NCBI RefSeq assembly: GCF_003426775.1 | Contig: NZ_QJUG01000062.1 | Location: 1 to 40,450, forward strand | Length of the DNA: 40,450 bases | From: Allorhizocola rhizosphaerae | Lineage (GTDB): Bacteria; Actinomycetota; Actinomycetes; Mycobacteriales; Micromonosporaceae | Reading direction: 5' to 3' | Shown here: piece by piece, positions 34,085 to 40,450 of the stretch | How the letters are laid out: every line of letters starts with the position of its first letter | How positions within the stretch are numbered: position 1 is the first letter of the stretch | The notes under the pieces: model-generated | Seen by the model: the letters and a program-made list of their open reading frames with translations, nothing else | The model's database searches: none | What the model was told of the DNA's origin: nothing | Translations under genes and position numbers: made by a program

Positions 34085-34674
34085 CCGAGGAGAGCAGACC
34101 CATAAGGTGGCGCCTGGGCAGCATCGCGTCCACGGGAGACGAGGCGTGCTTTGCCGCGGTTGTGTCCGCGCCGGAGGGACAGTGCCGCGAATACCTATTC
34201 AGACGGGACGCCACAACGATCGGTGGGCGACCGGCCTTTGGATGGGATGCCACCGACTGGGACGAGCACACACTGTATGACCGGGGCTCGTTCAAGGCGG
34301 TCATGGATGCCGTGAAGGCCTTTTATAAGGCCTGTCAACACAAGATCGCCCTCGGCGACTCCGACAATCGTCAGCCACAGCCAGGAAGCGTGTGGCGGCT
34401 GATCGAGGTCAGGGCCACCGATGACGACTCGTGTTGTGTCGCGGTCGTGTCCCATCCGGACGGGCAGACCCGCGAATACCCGTTCGTCCAGCAACCCATA
34501 ACGGTGGGCGGCGAACCCGGATTCATGTGGGATACCAACGAGTGGGACCGGGACACGCTTTTTGACCGGGCCTCGTACAAGGCTGTGCTGGATGCTGTGC
34601 ACGCCTTTTACGAGGCCCGGCAGCGGGAGATGGCGCTCGGTGATGACAAGGAGCGCAAGCCACCCGGGCTATAG
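34081..34674 (+). CDS. Tandem-duplicated small protein, candidate immunity protein
   Basis: A 197-residue protein I do not recognise. It consists of two copies of one 86-residue domain: residues 8-93 and 103-188. By hand alignment about 46 of 86 positions are identical, including VVS.P.GQ.REY.F, GG.P.F.WD, WD..TL.DR.S.KAV.DAV and AFY.A.Q...ALGD. No signal peptide or membrane segment is present, so it is cytoplasmic. It starts by ATGA overlap with the peptidase-domain effector, the standard position of an immunity protein; low GC (for example 32 of 60 bases at 34321-34380) sets both apart from the flanks. Its binding to the peptidase domain is inferred from position only. Confidence 0.75.
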   Translation: MTEESRPIRWRLGSIASTGDEACFAAVVSAPEGQCREYLFRRDATTIGGRPAFGWDATDWDEHTLYDRGSFKAVMDAVKAFYKACQHKIALGDSDNRQPQPGSVWRLIEVRATDDDSCCVAVVSHPDGQTREYPFVQQPITVGGEPGFMWDTNEWDRDTLFDRASYKAVLDAVHAFYEARQREMALGDDKERKPPGL

Positions 34675-35463
34675 GACTCCGTGGGTCTGATACCAGGCGC
34701 GGACCCGCGCGAGCATCGTCGGGTCGGTGGTGATGCGCTGGTGGTCGTATCCCGCGTACACGTGCAGCTGGTGTGGCGTGCCGTTGGCGGTCAGGATGCC
34801 GTCGAGCGTCTGGTCGAGTGCGAGCCGCACGACCGTGTCGGCGTCGCCGTGGTGCAGCTGGTATGGAGTGACGATCTGCTCGGCGGCCGCGGGCTTCGTG
34901 GCGTAGGGCCCGTCGCTGACGCCGCCGGCCGTGTGCGAGGCGGCGCGAAAGTCCGACGGGTGCGTGCCGAGCACCTGGCCGGTGACGAACGCGCCCATGC
35001 TGTGCCCGTGCGCCGCGACGCGGCGGGTGTCCGCCGCGGGCACGCACGCCAGCAGCTCGCGGGTCTTGTGCGCCCGCTGCACGTTGGCGGTGGATGCCCC
35101 GTCGGGCCCGTCGGGCGCGTTGCCCAGGTCCTCGGCGTCGGGCGCGTGGGTGTACATGGTACCGATCACGACCATTCCCCAGCCGACCATGGTGCGGCCG
35201 ATGTTGGCCGAGTAGTGCCGCGGCGTCCCACCCCTGCCGTGGCTGACCACGACCGCGGGCCACGGCCCGGTCCCGCTCGGTGGCACGAACAGCACGCCTT
35301 CGAGGGCGTATCGAACGCCGTCATCGGTCGAGTGGTAGGTCCAGTTGGCACCGGTCGTCGTGCGCGGGTTGCCCGTGACCGTGAAGCCCGCGCAGTTGAC
35401 GGTGGCGGCCGGAGCGACCGCGCCACCGCTGAGCGCGAGCGACAAAGCTATCGCAGTAATCAT
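34669..35463 (-). CDS. Secreted alpha/beta hydrolase
   Basis: A 264-residue hydrolase with a short signal peptide (MITAIALSLALSGGAVAPAA). The catalytic residues are Ser155 in AHGHSMG, Asp209 in GDADTVV and His241 in YDHQ; SHGRGGT near residue 74 is the oxyanion-hole region. The fold resembles dienelactone hydrolase and PET-hydrolase/lipase-like secreted enzymes. The natural substrate is unknown; beside an AraC regulator and a secreted propeller protein it may deacylate an extracellular polymer. The gene overlaps the end of the duplicated-domain gene by 6 bases. Confidence 0.88.
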   Translation of the reverse strand: MITAIALSLALSGGAVAPAATVNCAGFTVTGNPRTTTGANWTYHSTDDGVRYALEGVLFVPPSGTGPWPAVVVSHGRGGTPRHYSANIGRTMVGWGMVVIGTMYTHAPDAEDLGNAPDGPDGASTANVQRAHKTRELLACVPAADTRRVAAHGHSMGAFVTGQVLGTHPSDFRAASHTAGGVSDGPYATKPAAAEQIVTPYQLHHGDADTVVRLALDQTLDGILTANGTPHQLHVYAGYDHQRITTDPTMLARVRAWYQTHGVL

Positions 35464-35472
35464 GCGGGCAAC

Positions 35473-36384
35473 CTAAGGGTTGACCGTCATCGAATCGTTC
35501 GGGTTGAGTTCGGGCGCGGTGAGCACTTTGGACAGATCGCGGGCCGAGCGGAAGCGTCCGGGCGGCTGGCCGTGCCGCCGGCCGAACGCCCGGGTGAACG
35601 ACGCGACGTCCGGGTACCCGAGCGCGGCCGCGATGTGCTTGATCGGCTGCTGCGTGCGCACCAGCAGGGCCGCCGCCCGGTCGAGCCGGACCCGCTCCAC
35701 ATAGGACGCCGGGGACGTGCCCAGCCCGTCAGTGAACAGCCTGGTGAGCTGGCGCGGCGACACGTGCACATGCCGCGCCAGCTCCTCGACGCGCAGCGGC
35801 CGGTCGAGATTGTCGTGGATGTACCGCGTCGCGTTGCGGATGGCGCGCCCGTGCCCGTCGTCGTCGGTCTCCGACACGGCTGCGGGTGGCGAGTCGAGCC
35901 CGGCGCGGGCGAGCCCGAGCAGCAGCGCCTGGGCGAGCGAGGCCAGCTGGGCGTGCTGCCCCGGTAGCGTTGGCCGGTCGGCGACGGCCCGCAGCGCGCG
36001 CCAGATCGCACCCGTGCTGCCGTCGTCGCGCACGACCGGGGTCTGCGCGGCCAGAAACCCTTGCAGCAGGGGCGAAACCGCCGCAGCGGGAGTCATGTCG
36101 AAGGCGACCCACACAAGCTGTATCCCCGGCGGGTCGGGGCTGAGGATCTGGTGGCGCACCCCGGGCCGGGCGAACAGCAAGTCGCCGGCGCCGATGGCGT
36201 GCCTGCGCCCGGACACGACGAATTCGCCGCGCCCGCCCTCGACCCGGCAGATCTCGAAATATGTGTGCCGGTGCGGCGGGTTGGCGACCGTGTCGGTCCA
36301 CTGGGCCCACTCGTACACGTCGACCGATACGCCGCCGAGCAGCAGCTTGGGGACGGCGTCGTTGAGCCGGGCAGTCCACGACAT
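35473..36384 (-). CDS. AraC-family transcriptional regulator
   Basis: A 303-residue regulator. Residues about 10-130 form a cupin-like sensor domain (PPHRHTYFEICRVEGGRGEF, then GDLLFARPGVRHQI). The double helix-turn-helix is at about 185-285: RPLRVEELARHVHVSPRQLT, RLFTDGLGTSPASYV, then KHIAAALGYPDVASFTRAF. Such cupin-AraC proteins mostly respond to sugars. Its start lies 6 bases from the TGATTAGATCA element, and the divergent secreted propeller gene 36502 is the obvious target together with the hydrolase gene behind it. Confidence 0.94.
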   Translation of the reverse strand: MSWTARLNDAVPKLLLGGVSVDVYEWAQWTDTVANPPHRHTYFEICRVEGGRGEFVVSGRRHAIGAGDLLFARPGVRHQILSPDPPGIQLVWVAFDMTPAAAVSPLLQGFLAAQTPVVRDDGSTGAIWRALRAVADRPTLPGQHAQLASLAQALLLGLARAGLDSPPAAVSETDDDGHGRAIRNATRYIHDNLDRPLRVEELARHVHVSPRQLTRLFTDGLGTSPASYVERVRLDRAAALLVRTQQPIKHIAAALGYPDVASFTRAFGRRHGQPPGRFRSARDLSKVLTAPELNPNDSMTVNP

Positions 36385-36389
36385 GCAAT

Positions 36390-36400
36390 TGATTAGATCA
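36390..36400. promoter_or_regulatory. TGATTAGATCA element between AraC and propeller genes
   Basis: This 11-base core is identical to the centre of the operator at 30835-30863, but the outer arms are not symmetric. On the minus strand it contains TCTAAT 7 bases before the AraC start, so it could double as a -10 element. It is the only obvious regulatory site in the 117-base divergent region, and shared binding by one of the two related GntR regulators is the inference. Confidence 0.45.
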
Positions 36401-36501
36401 CTAGTTCATCTACAGCGAAAGCCGTCCCGATTGGGCAAGCCGGTTGGCGCGATCCGGCAATGACAAACGGCCCCATACGGGTGACGCTGAGGCGCATGTC
36501 G

Positions 36502-37680
36502 ATGAAGACGCTCACCGTGGCCGTCACCGTCGCGGCCGCCGTTATCGTGCCGGCGCAGGCGGCGCAGGGCGCGCTGGTCTGCGCGGGTGTCAACGCCCCG
36601 ACGCTCGGCAGCGTGACGCCCAACAGCTATCTGAACAACCTGTTCAACTCGTACGGCAACTCGACCACGACCGGCTGGACGGGAGCCGACAGCACGTACT
36701 CGGTGACCTTGCCCAACAATGCGGGGCGGCTGTGGCTGTTCTCCGACACGTTCCTCGGGCCGACGAACGCGGACGGGAGCAGGCCCACCACCGCGCCGTT
36801 CATCCGCAACTCGTTCGTGCGCGAGTACGGGTTCGCGATCACCAACACGTACTACGACGGCCCGTACGCCTCGACCTCGGGCGTCGTCCCACATCCGACT
36901 CCCGGCCATTGGTATTGGGTCGGGCAGGGCACCATCTCGGGCACGGAAATGCACCTGCCGTTGCACGAGTGGCGCATCCAGGACACCAACGGCGACGGGG
37001 ACACCAACGACCCGTTCGACTTCGCGTGGGTGTCCAACAAGCTGGCCCGGTTCGCCGTGTCCAACCTGAGCCACGCCACCAGTGTCACCTCACTGCCGTC
37101 GGGCAGCGGCGTGCAGTGGGGCTCCTGGGTTCAGCAGCACGGCGGCTACACCTATATCTATGGCACCGAGGACCAGGGTCTGGCCAAGTACGCGAAGGTC
37201 GCACGGGTCAGCGGCACGAGCCTGACGAACACCTGGCGCTACTGGAATGGCCTGGACTGGGTGCTCGGCGAGAGTTCGGCGATCCGGCTCCCACTCGGCA
37301 CGACCACCTACGGGGTCAGCAACGAGTTCAGCGTGCACCGCATCGGTACACAAAACCTGTGGGTTTTAATCACCCACGACACGACGGTTGCCTCCGAAAA
37401 CGGCGGCAACCTCAGCGACGACATCGTCGCGTACTTCTCGTGCAGCCCGACCGGCCCGTTCGTCGCGAAGACGTTCCTCTACGACACGCCCGAGACCGAA
37501 CCCTCCCCGGGGCTGTGGTCTTACAACTCCCACTCGCACCCCGAGTTCATCACGGCCGGCAGTCCCGGCCGGCTCACGATCTCCTACAACGTCAACAGCG
37601 GGACACTCGCCGACCTCTACTCCGACGTGACGTCCTATCGCCCACGCTTCATCACGGTCGACCTCAACGGGGTGAGCTAG
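36502..37680 (+). CDS. Secreted beta-propeller protein (DUF5005/DUF4185-like), second copy
   Basis: A 392-residue exported protein paralogous to the one at 29573-30802. The ATG at 36502 is chosen because GAGG stands 9 bases upstream and a clean signal peptide follows (KTLTVAVTVAAAVIVPAQA); earlier ATGs at 36460 and 36496 lack a good ribosome site. Phrases shared with the first copy are TGWTGADSTYSVTLP, LWLFSDTFLGPTNADGSRPT, TYIYGTEDQGLAKYAKVARV, VAYFSCSPTGPF, HSHPE, SYNVNSG and YRPRFITVDL. It has an additional Asn/Asp loop (NGDGDTNDP). Function is unknown; secretion and paralogy suggest work on the same kind of extracellular polymer. It overlaps the convergent GntR gene by 17 bases. Confidence 0.83.
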   Translation: MKTLTVAVTVAAAVIVPAQAAQGALVCAGVNAPTLGSVTPNSYLNNLFNSYGNSTTTGWTGADSTYSVTLPNNAGRLWLFSDTFLGPTNADGSRPTTAPFIRNSFVREYGFAITNTYYDGPYASTSGVVPHPTPGHWYWVGQGTISGTEMHLPLHEWRIQDTNGDGDTNDPFDFAWVSNKLARFAVSNLSHATSVTSLPSGSGVQWGSWVQQHGGYTYIYGTEDQGLAKYAKVARVSGTSLTNTWRYWNGLDWVLGESSAIRLPLGTTTYGVSNEFSVHRIGTQNLWVLITHDTTVASENGGNLSDDIVAYFSCSPTGPFVAKTFLYDTPETEPSPGLWSYNSHSHPEFITAGSPGRLTISYNVNSGTLADLYSDVTSYRPRFITVDLNGVS

Positions 37681-38395
37681 CCAGCGCGGCGCTGATCACC
37701 TCACGCACATCCCGCAGGTGATCACGCATCAGCTGGCTCGCCCGCACGGGCTTGCGCGCCCGCATGGCTGCCAAAATCCCTTGGTGGGCGCGCAAGTCCG
37801 ACTCCCGGTCGTCGTACAGGTGCATGACCGTCAGCTGCTCACGCCCGTAGATGTCCAAAAGCGAAGCGATAACCTGGGCGAGGATGGCGTTGCCGGAGAA
37901 CCGCCCGATCGCCCGGTGAAAGTCCATGTTGGCCACGTGCAGCCGGGCATCCTCGGCCAGCTCGCGATCGGCCCGCTCCAGACACAACGCCAACTCGTCC
38001 ATCTCGGCCTCGGTCGCCTGGCGGGTCGCGGCCTCGGCCAGCGGGGGCTCGATCAGCTCCCGCGCCGCGAGCAGATCGATGAGCGTGGCCGCGGCGAGCG
38101 GCGCCTGGTTGGGATTGGACAGAATCAGCCGGGCAAGATCCCCCCGCACATAGCAACCCGACCCGTGCCGGATCTCGATCGCACCGGTCGCCTCCAGCCT
38201 GCGCAAGGCCTCGCGCAACGTCGGTGTCGCCACGGCAAACCTTGCCGACAGCGCACGCGTCGACGGCAACCGATCCCCCGGCCCAAGTTTCTCGTCTTCA
38301 ATATGCCGCAGTATCCGAGCCGTCAGCTCATCGGCGAGATTATGTCGGGCCACCGGGTCGACGATGACCGAGGGGCTGCCGCTGCTGCGAACCAC
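37664..38395 (-). CDS. GntR-family regulator, FadR subfamily, second copy
   Basis: A 243-residue regulator closely related to the one at 28878-29570. The winged helix (about 17-90) reads ADELTARILRHIEDEKLGPG, FAVATPTLREALRRLEATGA and EIRHGSGCYV; the FCD domain has VANMDFHRAIG and LRAHQGILAAM. GTG at 38395 lies 6 bases behind TATTAT (38402-38407, minus strand), which would make a leaderless message; GTG at 38353 would align better with the other copy and is a real alternative. Its near-identical recognition helix means it may bind the same TGATTAGATCA element. Confidence 0.9.
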   Translation of the reverse strand: MVRSSGSPSVIVDPVARHNLADELTARILRHIEDEKLGPGDRLPSTRALSARFAVATPTLREALRRLEATGAIEIRHGSGCYVRGDLARLILSNPNQAPLAAATLIDLLAARELIEPPLAEAATRQATEAEMDELALCLERADRELAEDARLHVANMDFHRAIGRFSGNAILAQVIASLLDIYGREQLTVMHLYDDRESDLRAHQGILAAMRARKPVRASQLMRDHLRDVREVISAALASSPR

Positions 38396-38418
38396 CGCCG
38401 CATAATAACGTTGGCCTC

Positions 38419-38886
38419 ATGACCAACAAAGTCGTACAGCTCCGCCTTGTCGTCGAAGCTTCGGACTACGACGAAGCCGTCCGCTTCTACCGCGACGTCC
38501 TCGGCCTCACCGAAGAACTGGCCTTCGAATCCGAGGGCAACGCCCGCGTCTGCATCCTCGCCGCCGGCCGCGCCACCCTGGAGATCGCCAACCCCGCTCA
38601 AAAGCAAATGATCGACCAGGTCGAAGTCGGCCGCCAGGTAGCGCCGAAATTCCGGGTCGCTTTCGAAGTCTCGGACACGTCAGCCGCCACACAGTCGCTT
38701 GTGGACGCCGGCGCCACTCTCGTCGCCCCGCCGACCGAGACGCCGTGGCGCTCCCTCAACGCCCGCCTCGACACCCCGGCCGGCCTGCACATCACGCTGT
38801 TCCAAGAGCTCGAAGGCGTCGAGCAACGATCGGAGCGGGCCGGCTTCGGCACCGACGAAGCCGGCCACAACCCTTCAGGAGATTAA
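38419..38886 (+). CDS. VOC-family (glyoxalase/bleomycin-resistance-like) protein
   Basis: A 155-residue protein with the two beta-alpha-beta-beta-beta units of the VOC fold: VVQLRLVVEASDYDEAVRFY at the start and FRVAFEVSDTSAATQSLVDA in the second half, closed by DTPAGLHITLFQE. The Glu in LEIANPAQ and His in AGLHITLF could bind metal, but the first metal-ligand position is not clear. The start lies 12 bases behind CATAAT, a possible -10, without a ribosome site. No neighbour suggests a substrate. Confidence 0.9.
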   Translation: MTNKVVQLRLVVEASDYDEAVRFYRDVLGLTEELAFESEGNARVCILAAGRATLEIANPAQKQMIDQVEVGRQVAPKFRVAFEVSDTSAATQSLVDAGATLVAPPTETPWRSLNARLDTPAGLHITLFQELEGVEQRSERAGFGTDEAGHNPSGD

Positions 38887-40281
38887 AGATTCAAACATTT
38901 TCCGGTACCGGGAAACGCGCTGCCGGAGTTCCTCGGTGTCCGTTGTCTCGGCCGCGAGCGCGTCCAGCTCACCCAGCCGTTGCGTGAGAGCGGCCTGCAA
39001 CGACCCGATCGTCTCGGCGACCAGTGCCTTGGCATCGGCCGCCACCGCGCTCGGATCGTCGACGAACCGCAGCTGCACCGAGTCCCAGCGCCGCCGCAAC
39101 TCGTCCACAGCGCCCGCAGCCCACAGCGCCAGCGGAGCCGCCTCAGTCGTCGCCGCCCCGCCGACCATCGCCGAAGCCACCACAGGCTCCCCCGCCGCTA
39201 CCGCTTCCGGCTCGCCCGGCCCGGCATCCGCGCCCGCATCGGCCAACGACTCGTCGCCGGCCTCAGCCGCCGGAGCACTCTCCTCACCGGCAACCGCTTC
39301 TCCCGCAACACCTTCGGCCTCGGCGCCACCGGCATCCGGATCAACATCGCCCGACGCGGCGTCAGCCTCGGCAACCGCCTCATCCAACTGCGCCGCGTCG
39401 GCATTGGTCTCACCGGACTCGGCTTGCGCGGCCGCGCCTTCGGTGTCGGCAAGCGCCTCGGTAGCCGTGTCACCAGACTCTGTATCCACGACCGCCTCGG
39501 CTTCGGCATCGGTGTCACCTGGGGCGCCCTCGCCGTCGGCAACGGCGTCGGGATCGGAATTGGCTTCAGCATCGGCGGCAGGCGCGGAGTCGGTTGGCGC
39601 CGAGTTTGCGTCGGGTTCAGCATCAGTCGTGGCGGGCACGGAGTCGGCTGACTCGGTGCCCGGTTCGGCGACGGCATCGGGCTGCGGGTCGGCTGAGGCG
39701 GGCTCGCTTTCGACGCTCGCCGGGAGGATGTCGGCCTCAGTCACGCTGTCCGAATCGGCCGCCGTGCCGTCGGCGGCGGCTGTGTCCGGGTCGGCGGCAA
39801 CGTCGGCTTCCGGCTCGGCTTCGGCGTTGGCGGCAAACGCGTCGGCGTCGGCGTCGGCGCGCGCATCCGAGTCGGTGATGGTGGTGGTGTCGGTCAGTGT
39901 GGTGTTGTCGCTCGTCGTCGCATTGCCGGGGTCGGTGTCGGTGGTCGCAGCCTCGGGCGTCGCGGCCGTCTCAGACGCCGTGTCGTCCGCGGGGTCGGCG
40001 GTTGCGTCGGCGACCGGCGAGTCATCGGCTGCTTCCGTGGCATCGTCGGGTGCTGCTTGCGGGTCGGCCGAGGCCTCGGTCTGGGCTTGCGAATCCGCTG
40101 TGGTGTCGGCGGACTCGGTGGGCGTGACGAACTCGTCGGGGGTGGTGTCGGCGAGGTCGTCGAGTGCAGGCTGGTGCTGCTGGCCGTCCTCAGTGGACGG
40201 TGACAGGTCTTCGATCCGGCGGTCCTCCGGCTCGACGCCTGGAGTGGTGCGCCCTGGCCGAAGGTCTGCGTCATGAACCAT
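38875..40281 (-). CDS. Acidic low-complexity protein with conserved C-terminal helical domain
   Basis: A 468-residue protein. Residues about 30-385 consist almost only of Ala, Asp, Glu, Thr, Ser, Gly and Pro, very acidic and probably disordered. The last 85 residues are normal and resemble a domain seen in several actinobacterial proteins: DELRRRWDSVQLRFVDDPSA, ADAKALVAETIGSLQAALT and EELRQRVSRYRKMFESLIS, probably a helical bundle. The ATG has GGAGGAG 6 bases upstream and overlaps the preceding gene by 11 bases. The preceding protein ends with a similar EELRQ...YR motif. The role is unknown; the acidic part could act as a spacer or charge-binding tail. Confidence 0.85.
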   Translation of the reverse strand: MVHDADLRPGRTTPGVEPEDRRIEDLSPSTEDGQQHQPALDDLADTTPDEFVTPTESADTTADSQAQTEASADPQAAPDDATEAADDSPVADATADPADDTASETAATPEAATTDTDPGNATTSDNTTLTDTTTITDSDARADADADAFAANAEAEPEADVAADPDTAAADGTAADSDSVTEADILPASVESEPASADPQPDAVAEPGTESADSVPATTDAEPDANSAPTDSAPAADAEANSDPDAVADGEGAPGDTDAEAEAVVDTESGDTATEALADTEGAAAQAESGETNADAAQLDEAVAEADAASGDVDPDAGGAEAEGVAGEAVAGEESAPAAEAGDESLADAGADAGPGEPEAVAAGEPVVASAMVGGAATTEAAPLALWAAGAVDELRRRWDSVQLRFVDDPSAVAADAKALVAETIGSLQAALTQRLGELDALAAETTDTEELRQRVSRYRKMFESLIS

Positions 40282-40450
40282 GTCGGCTCCTCCGTTCTTC
40301 CTTGGGGCGGTTGGGGGTGGGGATGGGCGGGGGTGCGACCGGGTCTCCGCCTAGGAGGTCGGCCACGAGTGTGCGGTAGTGGACAATTGCCTGGCGCAGC
40401 TCTTCGGTATCGGCTCGGCCGGCCTCGTGCCGCGTGGCGATCTCGTGCGC
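40271..40450 (-). CDS. Partial gene upstream of the acidic protein, related C-terminal motif
   Basis: The frame is open from the right window edge to a TGA at 40271, 60 codons, so its start lies outside. It reads AHEIATRHEAG, then ADTEELRQAIVHYRTLVADL, which matches the ending TDTEELRQRVSRYRKMFESL of the acidic protein encoded next. A Pro-rich and basic tail (APPPIPTPNRPKEERRS) follows. Its stop lies 11 bases inside the next gene, so the two are coupled. Nothing more can be said about its function from this fragment. Confidence 0.65.
   Translation of the reverse strand, partial: AHEIATRHEAGRADTEELRQAIVHYRTLVADLLGGDPVAPPPIPTPNRPKEERRSRHGS

Noticed and set aside
33700-34674. Lower-GC segment as a mobile element insertion
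   Set aside because: No transposase, terminal inverted repeats or target duplication are visible, and the coding frame continues through the boundary; cassette exchange in a toxin gene explains it better.
38699-40276. Plus-strand Ser/Ala-rich frame of 525 codons opposite the acidic protein
   Set aside because: The low-complexity triplets make the opposite strand open too; there is no ribosome site, and the minus frame has a strong ribosome site and a normal conserved C-terminal domain.
38875-40281. Possible CRISPR or tandem DNA repeat array because of the repetitive GCC/GAC/GTC pattern
   Set aside because: There is no constant repeat length and no spacers; it is coding low complexity in one frame.

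Overview
The window is very GC-rich, densely packed bacterial DNA with many GTG and TTG starts and four-base ATGA/GTGA start-stop overlaps. It carries FadR-type GntR regulators, an LppU-like protein, T7SS-type secreted-protein genes and an ABC sugar importer without its own ATPase. All of this points to a filamentous actinomycete; Pseudonocardiaceae is my best guess, not proven by any marker here. I see no rRNA, tRNA, CRISPR array, transposase or integrase, and no gap between genes longer than about 300 bases.

Layout. 1-945 (+): the end of an FMN-dependent 2-hydroxy-acid oxidase and a sulfotransferase-like gene. 912-7561 (-): an operon read right to left of a VWA/solute-binding lipoprotein, an XpaC-like membrane protein, a second solute-binding protein, a TelA protein and an acyl-CoA-ligase-like enzyme, followed by an ECF sigma gene. 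7747-8085 (+): an Imm51-like protein. 8134-8262: nested inverted repeats. 8296-9983 (+): a GAF histidine kinase and NarL-type regulator. 10158-12116 (+): an SDR, a frameshifted VOC gene and a QueA-like gene. 12165-17238 (-): LppU-like protein, LysR regulator, epimerase, beta-propeller membrane protein, a sigma gene with an apparent internal deletion, and a MscS channel. 17300-18539 (+): a winged-helix regulator and an SRPBCC protein behind a palindromic operator.

18529-30802 (-) is the metabolic centre: eleven genes in one direction, nearly all overlapping or a few bases apart. They encode a secreted propeller protein, a GntR regulator, a sugar-binding lipoprotein with two permeases, a GH38 alpha-mannosidase, a glucarate-dehydratase-like enolase-superfamily enzyme, a mutarotase-like protein, an SDR, an SMP-30 lactonase-like protein and an acetyl-xylan-esterase-like protein. 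Together they look like uptake, trimming and non-phosphorylative oxidation of a mannoside-like or sugar-acid-yielding glycan. A second, smaller locus at 34669-38395 holds paralogues of the propeller protein and the GntR regulator, plus an AraC regulator and a secreted alpha/beta hydrolase.

30950-32116 (+) holds TfoX-like and PhyH-like genes. 32220-34674 (+) is a compact T7SS-type effector locus: a YbaB-like protein, an EspC-like protein, a WXG-type protein ending in a papain-like cysteine peptidase domain, and directly after it a protein made of two copies of one 86-residue domain that I propose as its immunity protein. This is the best candidate for an undescribed system. The right end (38419-40450) has a VOC protein and two neighbouring genes for proteins with a shared C-terminal motif, one carrying a long acidic low-complexity stretch.
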